The position numbers and the translations under genes are program-made. This document shows positions 18,557 through 26,972 of a stretch of DNA of 32,946 bases, one piece after another (the first letter of the stretch is position 1; each line of letters opens with the position of its first letter). Source of the DNA: JBBDMC01 sp964441935 (GTDB taxonomy: Bacteria; Pseudomonadota; Alphaproteobacteria; Rhizobiales; Kaistiaceae); the NCBI GenBank assembly GCA_964441935.1, contig CAYTXI010000013.1, positions 1 through 32,946 of the forward strand, in the 5' to 3' direction. The notes beneath the pieces were generated by a model that did no database searches, was not told the origin of the DNA, and saw only the letters and a program-made list of their open reading frames with translations.

Positions 18557-18675
18557 CGTTCCCTCCATAGCAAGGGCCAATCTCCAATCCAGAGGCGGAG
18601 CGTATCCTATTGGCACACTCGTGGCACACCGGACCGCTGAAGCAACGATCTTTCGTCCATTCGCTTCAGCGACGC

Positions 18676-18741
18676 CTGGACAGAGCGCTGCCCTGCGAAG
18701 GCAGAGGCCACAGGCTCAAATCCTGTCGGGTGCGCCAGTTC
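18676..18741 (+). pseudogene. Truncated tRNA-Arg copy (repeat copy 2)
   Basis: Matches the tRNA-Arg from the D-arm to beyond CCA with five substitutions, but lacks the 5' acceptor strand and D-stem start. The T-loop TTCGAAT has become CTCAAAT and the anticodon CCG has become GCG, so it cannot be a working tRNA. The last 19 bases, CTGTCGGGTGCGCCAGTTC, are identical to copy 1. Either a decayed duplication or the second end of an old insertion. Confidence 0.75.
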
Positions 18742-18786
18742 CCGCGCGGCCGTCCATTCACACCATCAACGCGATTGTCGTGGCGG

Positions 18787-19791
18787 CTAACCCTGCACGG
18801 CTCGCTGGCGGCCGTAGAGCAGGAGCATGGCGATGATGACGACGCCGAAGACGACCTGGCGGAAGGTCTCGGCCGGCACATTCAGTCCCATGTCGGCAAA
18901 CCAGAACTGCGGCTGCAAAACGGACAGAATCGACTGCAGGAGCGTGATCAGGATGACGCCGGCGACGGTGCCGAGGTAGCTGCCCCGGCCGCCCAGGATG
19001 TTGGTGCCGCCAAGGACGACGGCGGCGATCGTCGGCAGAAGGTAGGGATCGCCCATTGCCTGGTACGAGCGGTTAGCCCAGCCGGCGAGGAGTACGCCGC
19101 CTGCCGCCGCACAGGCCCCGCTGATGGCAAAGCAGATGAGCAGGACGCGGCGCGTGTCAACGCCGGAAAGGAACACGGCGCGTTCCTTGTTGCCGATCGC
19201 ATAGATCTGGCGGCCGAGCGTCGTGCGCGTCAGCATGAACACCGCGGCAGCGCCTACCGCGAGCCAGACCAGAAGTGGGTTGGGCACACCGGGGATCAAG
19301 CGTCCGGCCGCCAGTTGACGCATGAAGACGGTGCCGCGGTCCTGCGGCGCGAAACCGCCGGTATGGGCAACCATCAGACCTTGGGCGACCGCGTTCATGC
19401 CGAGTGTGAAAATCATCGAGGGTGCGCGCAGGTAGGCCACGCCGACACCATTGGCCAGGCCGATGACCGTGCCGCAAGCGATCCCGAAGGGAACGGCGAG
19501 GACAACGCCCACCGTCGGCCCGAAGAAACCCGCCGCAGCGGTCGCCATCATCCCCCCGACTCCGATCGTCCAGGGGATGGACAGGTCGATGTGACCGAGC
19601 AGGATGACCAGCATCACGCCGGTGGCGATGACGCCAAGAAACGAGGCGAGCTGGAGCTGCTGAACCAGGTAGCTCGGCGACAGGAAGTCCGGCTTGATGG
19701 ACGCGCCGACGAGCAGGAGCACGACGATAAGGCCGAAGGCGATCACGGTTGCCTTGTCGAACCGCTGTAATGCCATTGTCATGGTAGCCAT
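18787..19791 (-). CDS. Sugar-type ABC importer permease 2 (RbsC family)
   Basis: A 334-aa inner-membrane permease with about 8-10 helices. The BPD_transp_2 features are GHIDLSIPWTIGVGG, the EAA-loop-like GRQIYAIGNKERAVFLSGV (whose Gly-Asn segment contacts the ATPase) and GGTNILGGRGSYLG near the end. The ATG at 19791 was chosen because it follows the upstream stop by 14 bases; ATGs at 19782 and 19776 are also possible. It is the last gene of the four-gene import operon. The partner permease is encoded just upstream, so the channel is probably a heterodimer. Confidence 0.9.
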   Translation of the reverse strand: MATMTMALQRFDKATVIAFGLIVVLLLVGASIKPDFLSPSYLVQQLQLASFLGVIATGVMLVILLGHIDLSIPWTIGVGGMMATAAAGFFGPTVGVVLAVPFGIACGTVIGLANGVGVAYLRAPSMIFTLGMNAVAQGLMVAHTGGFAPQDRGTVFMRQLAAGRLIPGVPNPLLVWLAVGAAAVFMLTRTTLGRQIYAIGNKERAVFLSGVDTRRVLLICFAISGACAAAGGVLLAGWANRSYQAMGDPYLLPTIAAVVLGGTNILGGRGSYLGTVAGVILITLLQSILSVLQPQFWFADMGLNVPAETFRQVVFGVVIIAMLLLYGRQRAVQG

Positions 19792-19805
19792 GGTCGATCG
19801 CGCTC

Positions 19806-20819
19806 TTAGCGGTAGAGATCGAGCCGGTTCTTGATACGCAGAAGCCTCAGCGAGCCGAGACTGACCGCGATCAGGAGCACGATGCCGACGAACAGCGGCT
19901 GCAACACCGGATTGATGTCGAAGACGATCAGAAGGTCGCCGACGGTGCGCATGACGAAGGCGCCGAAGATCGAGCCGATGGCGCTGCCGGAACCGCCGAA
20001 CAGGGACGTTCCGCCGATGACGACGGCGCCGATAGAGTTGAGTGTGTAGTCTGCCCCCAACGCGGCCTTGGCCGCCCCCGAGTACGTGATCGCGGTAAGC
20101 AGCAGGCCGGCGATGGAGGACAAGAGGCCGGCGAGAACGTAGGCCAGGACTTTCGCCCGCGCGATCGGAACGCCGGACATGTAGGCCGCCTGCTCCGAGG
20201 AGCCGATGGCGTAGGCGCCGCGGCCGAGTACCGAACGCCGGTACGGAATCCAGATCAGGAACACGACCGCCAGCATCAGGATCACCGACGAGGGCACCTT
20301 GAAAAACGAGCGGGTCATGATGTCGGCGAACTCGAAGTTGACCGAGCCGCCGGGCTCCGGCCGAAGCGCAAGGGCGAACCCGAAGTAGACCGCGCCGGTG
20401 GCCAGCGTCACGATGATCGGCTGCAAGCGGCCGTAGACCACTATCAGCCCGTTGATCGTGCCACAAATGATACCGACAAGCAGAACGCCGATGACACCCA
20501 GCGCCGTCATCAGGAAGCTGCCGTTGACGATCGTCGCCGCAAGGCAATTGGACAGCACGAAGATCATGCCGACAGACAGGTCGAGGCCGCCCGTGAGCAC
20601 CGGAATCGTCTGCGCCATGGCGACCAGCGCCAGCAGAGCACCCTTGTTCGAGGCGGTATTGATGATGCTGGCGGTGAGTCCGACCTCCTGTTTCCAGCCG
20701 TAGGTGGCGAACATGGCGGCGAAGATGGCGATGGCGATCAGGATGCCGCGCTGGGCAGCGAGCCAATGGCCCCACGCTTCCCGCGAGCGACGGCCATTGA
20801 CGGCACTGGCGACGCTCAT
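19806..20819 (-). CDS. Sugar-type ABC importer permease 1 (RbsC family)
   Basis: A 337-aa permease of the ribose/galactofuranose group. GGLDLSVGMIFVLSN, the coupling segment GRGAYAIGSSEQAAYMSGV and GGTSLFGGSGSAIGS are conserved in this family; about 8-10 helices are visible. The ATG at 20819 overlaps the ATPase stop by one base (TGATG), a coupled start. It pairs with the permease encoded downstream, an order like ytfQ-ytfR-ytfT-yjfF of E. coli; that is gene-order similarity only, and the sequences do not show the substrate. Confidence 0.9.
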   Translation of the reverse strand: MSVASAVNGRRSREAWGHWLAAQRGILIAIAIFAAMFATYGWKQEVGLTASIINTASNKGALLALVAMAQTIPVLTGGLDLSVGMIFVLSNCLAATIVNGSFLMTALGVIGVLLVGIICGTINGLIVVYGRLQPIIVTLATGAVYFGFALALRPEPGGSVNFEFADIMTRSFFKVPSSVILMLAVVFLIWIPYRRSVLGRGAYAIGSSEQAAYMSGVPIARAKVLAYVLAGLLSSIAGLLLTAITYSGAAKAALGADYTLNSIGAVVIGGTSLFGGSGSAIGSIFGAFVMRTVGDLLIVFDINPVLQPLFVGIVLLIAVSLGSLRLLRIKNRLDLYR

Positions 20820-22381
20820 CACACGGCCCCGGCGGCGAGCTCTGCCGGACCCGTACTTGCGGTCGACGGCGGCAGGTTGAGAGCGCTGGCAACGAGGTTG
20901 CGTTCGTTCAGCTCGCCCCCCTCGAGCGTGCGCGTCACGGTGCCGTTGTAAAGGACGAGGACACGGTTGCAGCAGCCGATCAGCTCGTCGTAGTCGGTCG
21001 AGTAGAACAAGATCGCAGCGCCGTTCTCGGCCAGGCGGCGCAACAGCTGATAGAGTTCCTGCTTGGTGCCGACGTCGATGCCGCGGGTGGGATCGTTGAG
21101 CAGGATGATGCGCGGCTTGGTCATCAGCCACTTGCCGATGACCACCTTCTGCTGGTTGCCGCCGGAGAGCGAGGCGACCGGTCCGTCGATGCCGTCGGAG
21201 CGGATCTTCAGTAGATTGATCACCTCGTTGATCGCGGATTCCTCCTGCTTGCGATCGACCACGCCGAAGCGGCTGAAGCCGTCGACCGCCGCGAACGAGA
21301 GGTTCTCGCGGACCGACATCGGCAGCATCAAACCCTCGTTCTTGCGGTCTTCCGGGATCAGCGCCATGCCGATGTCGGCCGACTTCGCCCGCTGCGGGCT
21401 CGCGAGCTTGACGACCTTGCCGTTGACCTCGATCGTTCCCGTGGCGCCGATAAGGGTCCCGAACAGGCCGAGCAGGAGTTGGCGCTGGCCCTGACCGTCG
21501 AGGCCACCGAGCCCGACGACCTCACCAGGCCGGACCTCGAGATCGACCCCCTTCAGCTGGCCGGCCCATGAAAGGTCCTTGACCTTCAACACCGGCGGTC
21601 CATCCGGCTTCTTCTCCGACAGGGGCGGGAAGACGCTCGAGTACTCGCGGCCGATCATCATCTCGACGATCGCGTCGTCGCTCTTGGTGCCGGCGGCGAA
21701 GGTCGCAACGTAGCGGCCGTTGCGGTACACCGTACAATCGTCTGCCAGCTGGGCGATCTCGTGCATGCGGTGCGAGATGTAGACGATGGCGAGGCCCTCG
21801 GCGCGCAACTGCTTCAGCATGGCGAAGACCTTGGTGACGTCGGCCGCGGTCAGCGCCGAGGTCGCCTCGTCAAGGACGAGAATCCTCGGTTTGCGCGCCA
21901 GCGCCTTGGCGATCTCGACCATCTGCCGGCGCGACAGCGGCAGGTCGCCGACCGGCGCAAAGGGATGGATATCCTCGGCGCCGACCCGGGCGAGCGCCTG
22001 CTCGGCCAGGCGCCGCTGGGCGCGCTTGTCGATCAGGCCGAAACGTTTCGGAGGGCTGGTGATCGCGATGTTGTCGGCGACCGTCAGGTCGGGGAGCAGC
22101 GACAACTCCTGGAAGATGCACACGATGCCGGCTTCCGTCGCCTCCGCGGGACCGGCGAACGAAACCGACTGCCCATCGAGAATGATGCTGCCGGAATCCG
22201 GTTGGACCACGCCGGTGAGCACCTTGATCAGCGTCGACTTGCCGGCGCCGTTTTCGCCAAGCAGCGCGTGGATCCTGCCCTTGTCGCACTCGAAGCGAAC
22301 GTCCTCAAGCGCCCGCACGCCGCCGTAGTGCTTGGAGATGCCTTCCATGCGCAACAGAGGCGCCGCGTTGCCCTCCATCAC
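20819..22381 (-). CDS. Sugar-type ABC importer ATPase, two ABC domains (RbsA/MglA family)
   Basis: A 520-aa protein with two fused nucleotide-binding domains. The first has Walker A GENGAGKST (42-50), signature LSRRQMVEIAKAL and Walker B LVLDEAT. The second starts GEVVGLGGLDGQGQRQLLL, a degenerate Walker A usual in this family, with signature LSGGNQQKVVIGKW and IILLNDPTRGIDVGTK. So the second site is probably non-catalytic. The frame starts at GTG 22381, 7 bases after GGAG; the next codon is ATG 22378, which is equally possible. A hairpin separates it from the binding-protein gene upstream. Confidence 0.93.
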   Translation of the reverse strand: MMEGNAAPLLRMEGISKHYGGVRALEDVRFECDKGRIHALLGENGAGKSTLIKVLTGVVQPDSGSIILDGQSVSFAGPAEATEAGIVCIFQELSLLPDLTVADNIAITSPPKRFGLIDKRAQRRLAEQALARVGAEDIHPFAPVGDLPLSRRQMVEIAKALARKPRILVLDEATSALTAADVTKVFAMLKQLRAEGLAIVYISHRMHEIAQLADDCTVYRNGRYVATFAAGTKSDDAIVEMMIGREYSSVFPPLSEKKPDGPPVLKVKDLSWAGQLKGVDLEVRPGEVVGLGGLDGQGQRQLLLGLFGTLIGATGTIEVNGKVVKLASPQRAKSADIGMALIPEDRKNEGLMLPMSVRENLSFAAVDGFSRFGVVDRKQEESAINEVINLLKIRSDGIDGPVASLSGGNQQKVVIGKWLMTKPRIILLNDPTRGIDVGTKQELYQLLRRLAENGAAILFYSTDYDELIGCCNRVLVLYNGTVTRTLEGGELNERNLVASALNLPPSTASTGPAELAAGAV

Positions 22382-22409
22382 GTCTCGTCTCCCTCCTCAC
22401 AGTAAAAGA

Positions 22410-22438
22410 CGCCGCGGGCGATACTATCACCCGCGGCG
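22410..22438 (-). terminator. Intercistronic hairpin between binding protein and ATPase
   Basis: CGCCGCGGG (22410-22418) pairs with CCCGCGGCG (22430-22438), a perfect 9-bp GC stem, extended inside by GAT/ATC across one mismatch to leave a three-base loop. On the minus strand it is followed by TCTTTTACTG, a weak T-run. It starts 20 bases beyond the binding-protein stop. It could be a partial terminator or an mRNA 3'-end stabiliser, the usual way of making more binding protein than transporter. Confidence 0.6.
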
Positions 22439-22458
22439 CTTACTGCGTTATGGCAATT

Positions 22459-23595
22459 TTATTCGTTTTCGCCCGACTGGGCCGCGATCTCCTCGGCGGT
22501 GAAGCCGATGTTGCAGGCTGGGAAGTTGTTGCCGGCGAAGAAGCTGCCCGGCAGCTCGGCGAACGCGTCCACGCCTTCCTCGAACGGCGAGTACGAGATC
22601 GAGGTCGGCAGCGCGATCTGCTGCGGGATCTTATCGCCCTTGAGAGCGGCGATCGCCGTCTTGATCGTCACGGACGACTGCGCGGGGCCCGTGCCGCCCG
22701 ACTGGCAGTCGAGGCCCTTCTCGTTGCAGAGCAGCCGGAACGCGTTCTCGGTCTCGCCGGTGATCGGAGCGACAAACTTTCCAGCGTCAAGCATCGCGGT
22801 CGCGGTACCCTGCGAACCGCCCTGCACGTAGATGCCGTCGAACACGCCACCGGCGGCGATGGCGTCCGCGGTCACCTTCTGCGCGTCGCCCGGCGCCCAG
22901 TTACCGACGACGTCGGTGACTTCGACGTCGCGGCCGGATGCATCAATGGCCTTGTGGAAGCCTGTGTTGCGGGCGATGTCGACCGGCTGACCCGCGGGGC
23001 CACGGACATGCAGGAACGAGAGCTTGCCCTCGGCGGGGGCCTTTTCCAGCAGGAACTCACCGGCCATGCGACCCAACCCCTCCTGGTCGACGTTGATGGC
23101 GATCTGGTTGGGGTCATCGATGACGTTGTCGAACGACAGCACGACCACGCCGGCCTCGTTGGCCTTGCGCACGACGGCGCCAAAGGCCGCCGTGTTGTTG
23201 GCGTTGATGATGATGGCGTCGAAGCCCTGGTCGATGAAGTTATTGGCCGCGGCGATCTGGGCGGCGATGTCTTCGCCAACCGAGATGACCTTGAACTCCG
23301 CGAGGTCGCTGGCGACACTCGGCTGTTCGGCAAAGGCCTTGGCAACCTTGATCATCTGCACGCGCCAGTCATTGGCGATGAAGCCGTTGACGAGGGCGAT
23401 GCGGTAGGGGCCTTCCTTCGCCGGCCATTGGAAGTACTTGGTGTCGGCCGACTGGGGCTTGAAGCATTCTGGGTCGGCGCCCGGGCCGGATACCATCTCA
23501 GGGCCGGCGGCCCAGGCGAAAGTGCTGAAAGCGCAGGCGACAGCCAGAGCTGCGCCAATACTTGCCGTCCGGCTCAAGAAAGCCGTCGTTGTCAT
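22459..23595 (-). CDS. Periplasmic sugar-binding protein of ABC importer
   Basis: A 378-aa Peripla_BP_4-type binding protein. The signal peptide spans about residues 1-29 (cleavage before AGPEM), preceded by an ideal GGGAGG 7 bases from the ATG at 23595; the longer frame from 23631 is not needed. The fold is seen from YRIALVNGFIANDWRVQMIK, GFDAIIINANNTAAF, VVVLSFDNVIDDP and GGSQGTATAMLDAG. Five Cys are in the mature chain, with the last in FPACNIGF. The ligand is not readable, since it does not closely resemble YtfQ, RbsB or XylF. It is first in the operon and probably controlled by the divergent LacI-type repressor. Confidence 0.9.
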   Translation of the reverse strand: MTTTAFLSRTASIGAALAVACAFSTFAWAAGPEMVSGPGADPECFKPQSADTKYFQWPAKEGPYRIALVNGFIANDWRVQMIKVAKAFAEQPSVASDLAEFKVISVGEDIAAQIAAANNFIDQGFDAIIINANNTAAFGAVVRKANEAGVVVLSFDNVIDDPNQIAINVDQEGLGRMAGEFLLEKAPAEGKLSFLHVRGPAGQPVDIARNTGFHKAIDASGRDVEVTDVVGNWAPGDAQKVTADAIAAGGVFDGIYVQGGSQGTATAMLDAGKFVAPITGETENAFRLLCNEKGLDCQSGGTGPAQSSVTIKTAIAALKGDKIPQQIALPTSISYSPFEEGVDAFAELPGSFFAGNNFPACNIGFTAEEIAAQSGENE

Positions 23596-23725
23596 TGGAT
23601 TTCCTCCCTTGTGAAGCGGACTCATTGCCAAGCGTTTCTGTGGCGCAGGCGAGTGTCTTGCCCCCCGCTTTCCGACTTCAGCTTTGCGGCGTCGCCAACA
23701 CTATTCCGCTACGGCAACATTAGAG

Positions 23726-23754
23726 GCTATAAGTGCCGATGATAGCGCTGTCAA
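23726..23754 (-). promoter_or_regulatory. Promoter of the sugar ABC importer operon
   Basis: On the minus strand TTGACA (23749-23754) is a perfect -35 and TATAGC (23726-23731) a 4-of-6 -10, spaced exactly 17 bases. It drives the binding-protein gene after a leader of roughly 120 bases. The operator palindrome overlaps the -35 and spacer. Confidence 0.7.
23740..23753. promoter_or_regulatory. LacI-type operator
   Basis: TGATAGCGCTGTCA is a 14-bp near-perfect palindrome (12 of 14 positions symmetric) around AGCGCT, the half-site style of LacI/GntR-type repressors. It lies between the divergent repressor and binding-protein genes and covers the -35 of the operon promoter, so repression by steric block is likely, with possible autoregulation. 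Confidence 0.7.
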
Positions 23755-23775
23755 CTGCGACGGCTGAGGTCTCCT

Positions 23776-24867
23776 ATGATGCAACCTCCTGCCCCCGGGA
23801 AACGCAGCGGACGCGGGCGAACTACCCTGTCCGACGTCGCCGCGCACGCCGGTGTAAGCGCCGTCACAGCGTCACGGGCATTGCGCAAACCGGAGATGGT
23901 GTCGGACGATCTGCGTCAGCGCGTCGAACGGGCGGTTCGCGAGCTCGGCTATATCCCCAACCAACTGGCAAGTGCGCTTGCCTCAGCACGCACGCGGACA
24001 ATTGGCGTGGTGGTGCCTTCGCTCACCAACAGCGTGTTCGCCGACTTACTACGGGCGCTGCACGACGTCTTCCTGCCGGTCGGCTATCAGGTTCTCGTGC
24101 TCGATTCGCGATATCACCCGAACGAGGAGGAGGGGGCGATCCACACCCTGCTCGGGCAGCATCCTGAAGCGATGATCGTCTCCGGGATCGACCAAACCGC
24201 GCGGGCCCGACAGCTGCTCGAGCGCTCCAGCGTGCCCGTGATCCAGACCATGGAGCTCACCGACGACCCGATCGACATCAACATCGGCCTCGACCAGCGC
24301 GACGCAGGCCACATGGCGACGCGATACCTGCTTGGTATCGGCTGCCGCCGGGTCGGCCTTGTTGCGGCTCCCCTCGATCCGCGTGCGCACCGGCGCAGGC
24401 TCGGATACGCCGACGCGATGAGCGATGCCGGTGTCGATCCAACCGGCACGGTGGCGATCACGCCGCGGCCGTCGACCGTGGCGATCGGCGCCGAGCTCTT
24501 CGCCGAGGTGCTTACCAAGACGCCGGACCTCCAGGGGATCTTCTGCTGCAATGACGACCTTGCCCTCGGTGTGCTGTTCGAATGCCAGCGCCGCGGCATC
24601 CGGGTGCCCGACGAGATGTCGATCGTCGGGTTCAACGACCTGGAGTTCTGCGCGACCGCCTGTCCGACGCTGACTTCAGTCGCCACGCCGCGCTACGAAA
24701 TGGGGCTTAGGTCGGCCGAGATCATCCTGGAGATCATCAGTGGCTCGGGCGAGAGGCCGAGGGAGCGGCGGATCGATGTCGGCTTCAAGCTCATCGAACG
24801 CGACAGCACCCGTCGCGCCGCGGCAGGGTTGCGGTTGGCCTCGGTCGGCGTCGGCGAGCGTCGGTAG
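23776..24867 (+). CDS. LacI-family transcriptional repressor, GntR (gluconate)-like
   Basis: A 363-aa regulator. The HTH TLSDVAAHAGVSAVTASRAL is at residues 17-36 and the hinge LGYIPNQLASALAS at about 57-70, followed by the sugar-binding domain starting RTIGVVVPSLTNSVFADLL. The overall wording (RALRKPEMVS, IPNQLAS, LPSLTN-like, GIFCCNDDLALGVLFECQRRGIRVPDEMSIVGFND) resembles E. coli GntR rather than RbsR, which hints at a sugar-acid type inducer. GAGG precedes the ATG by 6 bases. It is divergent from the ABC importer and very probably binds the palindrome at 23740-23753. Confidence 0.93.
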   Translation: MMQPPAPGKRSGRGRTTLSDVAAHAGVSAVTASRALRKPEMVSDDLRQRVERAVRELGYIPNQLASALASARTRTIGVVVPSLTNSVFADLLRALHDVFLPVGYQVLVLDSRYHPNEEEGAIHTLLGQHPEAMIVSGIDQTARARQLLERSSVPVIQTMELTDDPIDINIGLDQRDAGHMATRYLLGIGCRRVGLVAAPLDPRAHRRRLGYADAMSDAGVDPTGTVAITPRPSTVAIGAELFAEVLTKTPDLQGIFCCNDDLALGVLFECQRRGIRVPDEMSIVGFNDLEFCATACPTLTSVATPRYEMGLRSAEIILEIISGSGERPRERRIDVGFKLIERDSTRRAAAGLRLASVGVGERR

Positions 24868-25007
24868 GCGATCGGACACACGCGCAAGCGTCATCCAGTC
24901 ACGTTCGCGCCGACGGGACTCGCGCCGTTTGGCCTGTCGTGTCAGGATCAGCCCGTGGGCGGCTTGACGAGCCGCACCTTCAGACAACCAGCAAGCGGGA
25001 ACGGCCG

Positions 25008-26972
25008 ATGGCGGACGACGCTGAACCCAAGTTACGGATCGAAACGCGCGAGGAACTGATCTACCTGCTCGCCGAGGCGGCGGCGATCGAGCACAACTTG
25101 ATGTGCTGCTATCTCTATGCCGCCTGGAGCCTCAAGCGCGGCGAACGCGACGGGCTGACCGCCGAGCAGGCGACGGCGGTCAAGCGATGGCGGGCGGCCA
25201 TCACCTCGGTGGCGATCGAGGAGATGAGCCACCTCGCCTTGGCCTGCAACCTCGCTACTTCGATCGGCGCGGGCCCGCATTTGTCGCGGCCGAACTTCCC
25301 GATCCCGCCGGGCTATCATCCGTCGGGTGTGGTCGCCGAACTGGCAGGGTTCTCGCAGGCGGTTCTCGACCACTTCATCTTCCTGGAACGGCCGGAGGGC
25401 AAGGAACTAAACGACAGCTCCGAGTTCGTTCATCCGGCCGACTACCACCGGGTCCAGCGCAAAGGCAGGCTGATGCCGAGCGCGCAAGACTACGGCACCG
25501 TCGGTCATCTCTACCGCGGTATCCGGCACGGTTTCGTCGTGCTCAGCCATCATCTCGGCGAGAGGACACTGTTCTGCAGCGACACCAGTTCGCAGATCGG
25601 GCCAGGCGACGCCTCACTGCCAGGGCTGATGCTGGTCAAAGACCTTGCGAGCGCCGACGAGGCGATCGAGACCATCATCGAACAGGGCGAAGGCTCGCCC
25701 GGTCACAGCGAGGACAGCCACTACAATCGCTTTCTCAAGCTGCGCAGCGAGTACAATGAGTTCCTGGTCGCCGACCCCTCGTTCGAGCCAGCCTTCCCGG
25801 TGGCGCACAACCCAACAATGCGGCCGCCGCTCGACCCGCACAACCGCGTGCACATCGCGGCGGCGGAGGCGGCCCGAGTCCTCGATCTCGCCAACGCCCT
25901 CTACGGCCACATGTTGCGCTGTCTGGTGCAGGCCTATGGACGCGGCGACGATGACGAGGAAGGAAGGCGACTGTTTGTCAACACGGCCATCGACCTAATG
26001 GAATTGTTGCCGCCGATCGGATCCTATCTGGCCTCACTGCCGGCCAATCCGCACCACCCGGGGATCAACGCCGGCGTCACCTTCACAACCCTGCGCGACA
26101 TCGCAAGACTGCCGCGTGGCCCTAGCGAGAAACGCATGATGGCGGAACGCGTGGTCGAAATCGCCCATCATGCCCGCCATGTGTTCCCGCCGGACCACGA
26201 GCTTGCCGACACGGCCGAAAAACTCGACAAGATCGCCTCGTCGTTCGGCGTGCCGACGCTCAAGATCGTCGGCCATGAGCACAAGTCGCCGCCGCCGAAG
26301 CCCAAACCGAAGGCGGACGACCTGCCGTCGGGCGGCGACGACGTCGAGGTCGCCGAGGGACGCGACATCACGATCCGCTTCAACGGCAAGCGCTGCATCC
26401 ACGCGCGGTTCTGTGTGCTCGGCGGACCGACGGTGTTCAAAGCGAACACGCCCGGCGAATGGATCTTCCCGGACACGCAACCGGTCGAGGCGGTCGTGCG
26501 CATCGCCTACAACTGCCCGTCGGGCGCAATCCAATACGAGCGCAAGGACGGAGGGGCGCCGGAGGCACCGCCACAGGTCAACTTGGTCAACCTCCGCGAA
26601 AACGGGCCGTACGCATTCCGCGCGCCGCTCACCATCGCCGGGGAGGAGGCCGGCTTCCGGGCGACGTTGTGTCGATGCGGCGCCTCAAAGACGAAGCCGT
26701 TCTGCGACGGGTCGCACAAGGAGCTGCCGTTCAGAGCGACCGGCGAGCCCGATACGCGCGAGTCACAGCCGCTCAAGGTGCGCGACGGGCAGCTCGACGT
26801 CAGCCCCGAGAAGAACGGACCGCTGGTCGTCACCGGCAACCTCGAGATCTGCTCGGGCACCGGGCGGACGATCGACCGGGTGAGGCGAGCGCGGCTTTGC
26901 CGCTGCGGCGGCTCGCGGACCAAGCCGTTCTGCGACAACACCCACCTCAAGATCGGCTTCGAGGCGGACTGA
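25008..26972 (+). CDS. Ferritin-like / ferredoxin / double CDGSH fusion protein
   Basis: A 654-aa protein with four recognisable parts. Residues about 10-235 are a VioB-like ferritin-like domain (PF12902 type) with E28-H29, E71-E72-x-x-H75 and a third acidic helix at E223-E226, candidates for a diiron site. Residues about 453-510 are a divergent single-cluster ferredoxin (Fer4_19 type) with C463, C469 and C503 in CPSGAI. CDGSH-type [2Fe-2S] motifs lie at C555-x-C-x8-C566-D-G-S-H570 and C631-x-C-x8-C642-D-N-T-H646. No signal peptide, so cytoplasmic. GGGA precedes the ATG at 25008; the longer frame from 24939 lacks support. It stands alone; the reaction is unknown. Its end overlaps the aquaglyceroporin coding sequence by 26 bases. 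Confidence 0.85.
   Translation: MADDAEPKLRIETREELIYLLAEAAAIEHNLMCCYLYAAWSLKRGERDGLTAEQATAVKRWRAAITSVAIEEMSHLALACNLATSIGAGPHLSRPNFPIPPGYHPSGVVAELAGFSQAVLDHFIFLERPEGKELNDSSEFVHPADYHRVQRKGRLMPSAQDYGTVGHLYRGIRHGFVVLSHHLGERTLFCSDTSSQIGPGDASLPGLMLVKDLASADEAIETIIEQGEGSPGHSEDSHYNRFLKLRSEYNEFLVADPSFEPAFPVAHNPTMRPPLDPHNRVHIAAAEAARVLDLANALYGHMLRCLVQAYGRGDDDEEGRRLFVNTAIDLMELLPPIGSYLASLPANPHHPGINAGVTFTTLRDIARLPRGPSEKRMMAERVVEIAHHARHVFPPDHELADTAEKLDKIASSFGVPTLKIVGHEHKSPPPKPKPKADDLPSGGDDVEVAEGRDITIRFNGKRCIHARFCVLGGPTVFKANTPGEWIFPDTQPVEAVVRIAYNCPSGAIQYERKDGGAPEAPPQVNLVNLRENGPYAFRAPLTIAGEEAGFRATLCRCGASKTKPFCDGSHKELPFRATGEPDTRESQPLKVRDGQLDVSPEKNGPLVVTGNLEICSGTGRTIDRVRRARLCRCGGSRTKPFCDNTHLKIGFEAD

Noticed and set aside
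18787..20892. A single 701-codon frame covering both permease genes
   Set aside because: The first half is the out-of-frame reading of permease 1; a proper start for permease 2 lies at 19791.
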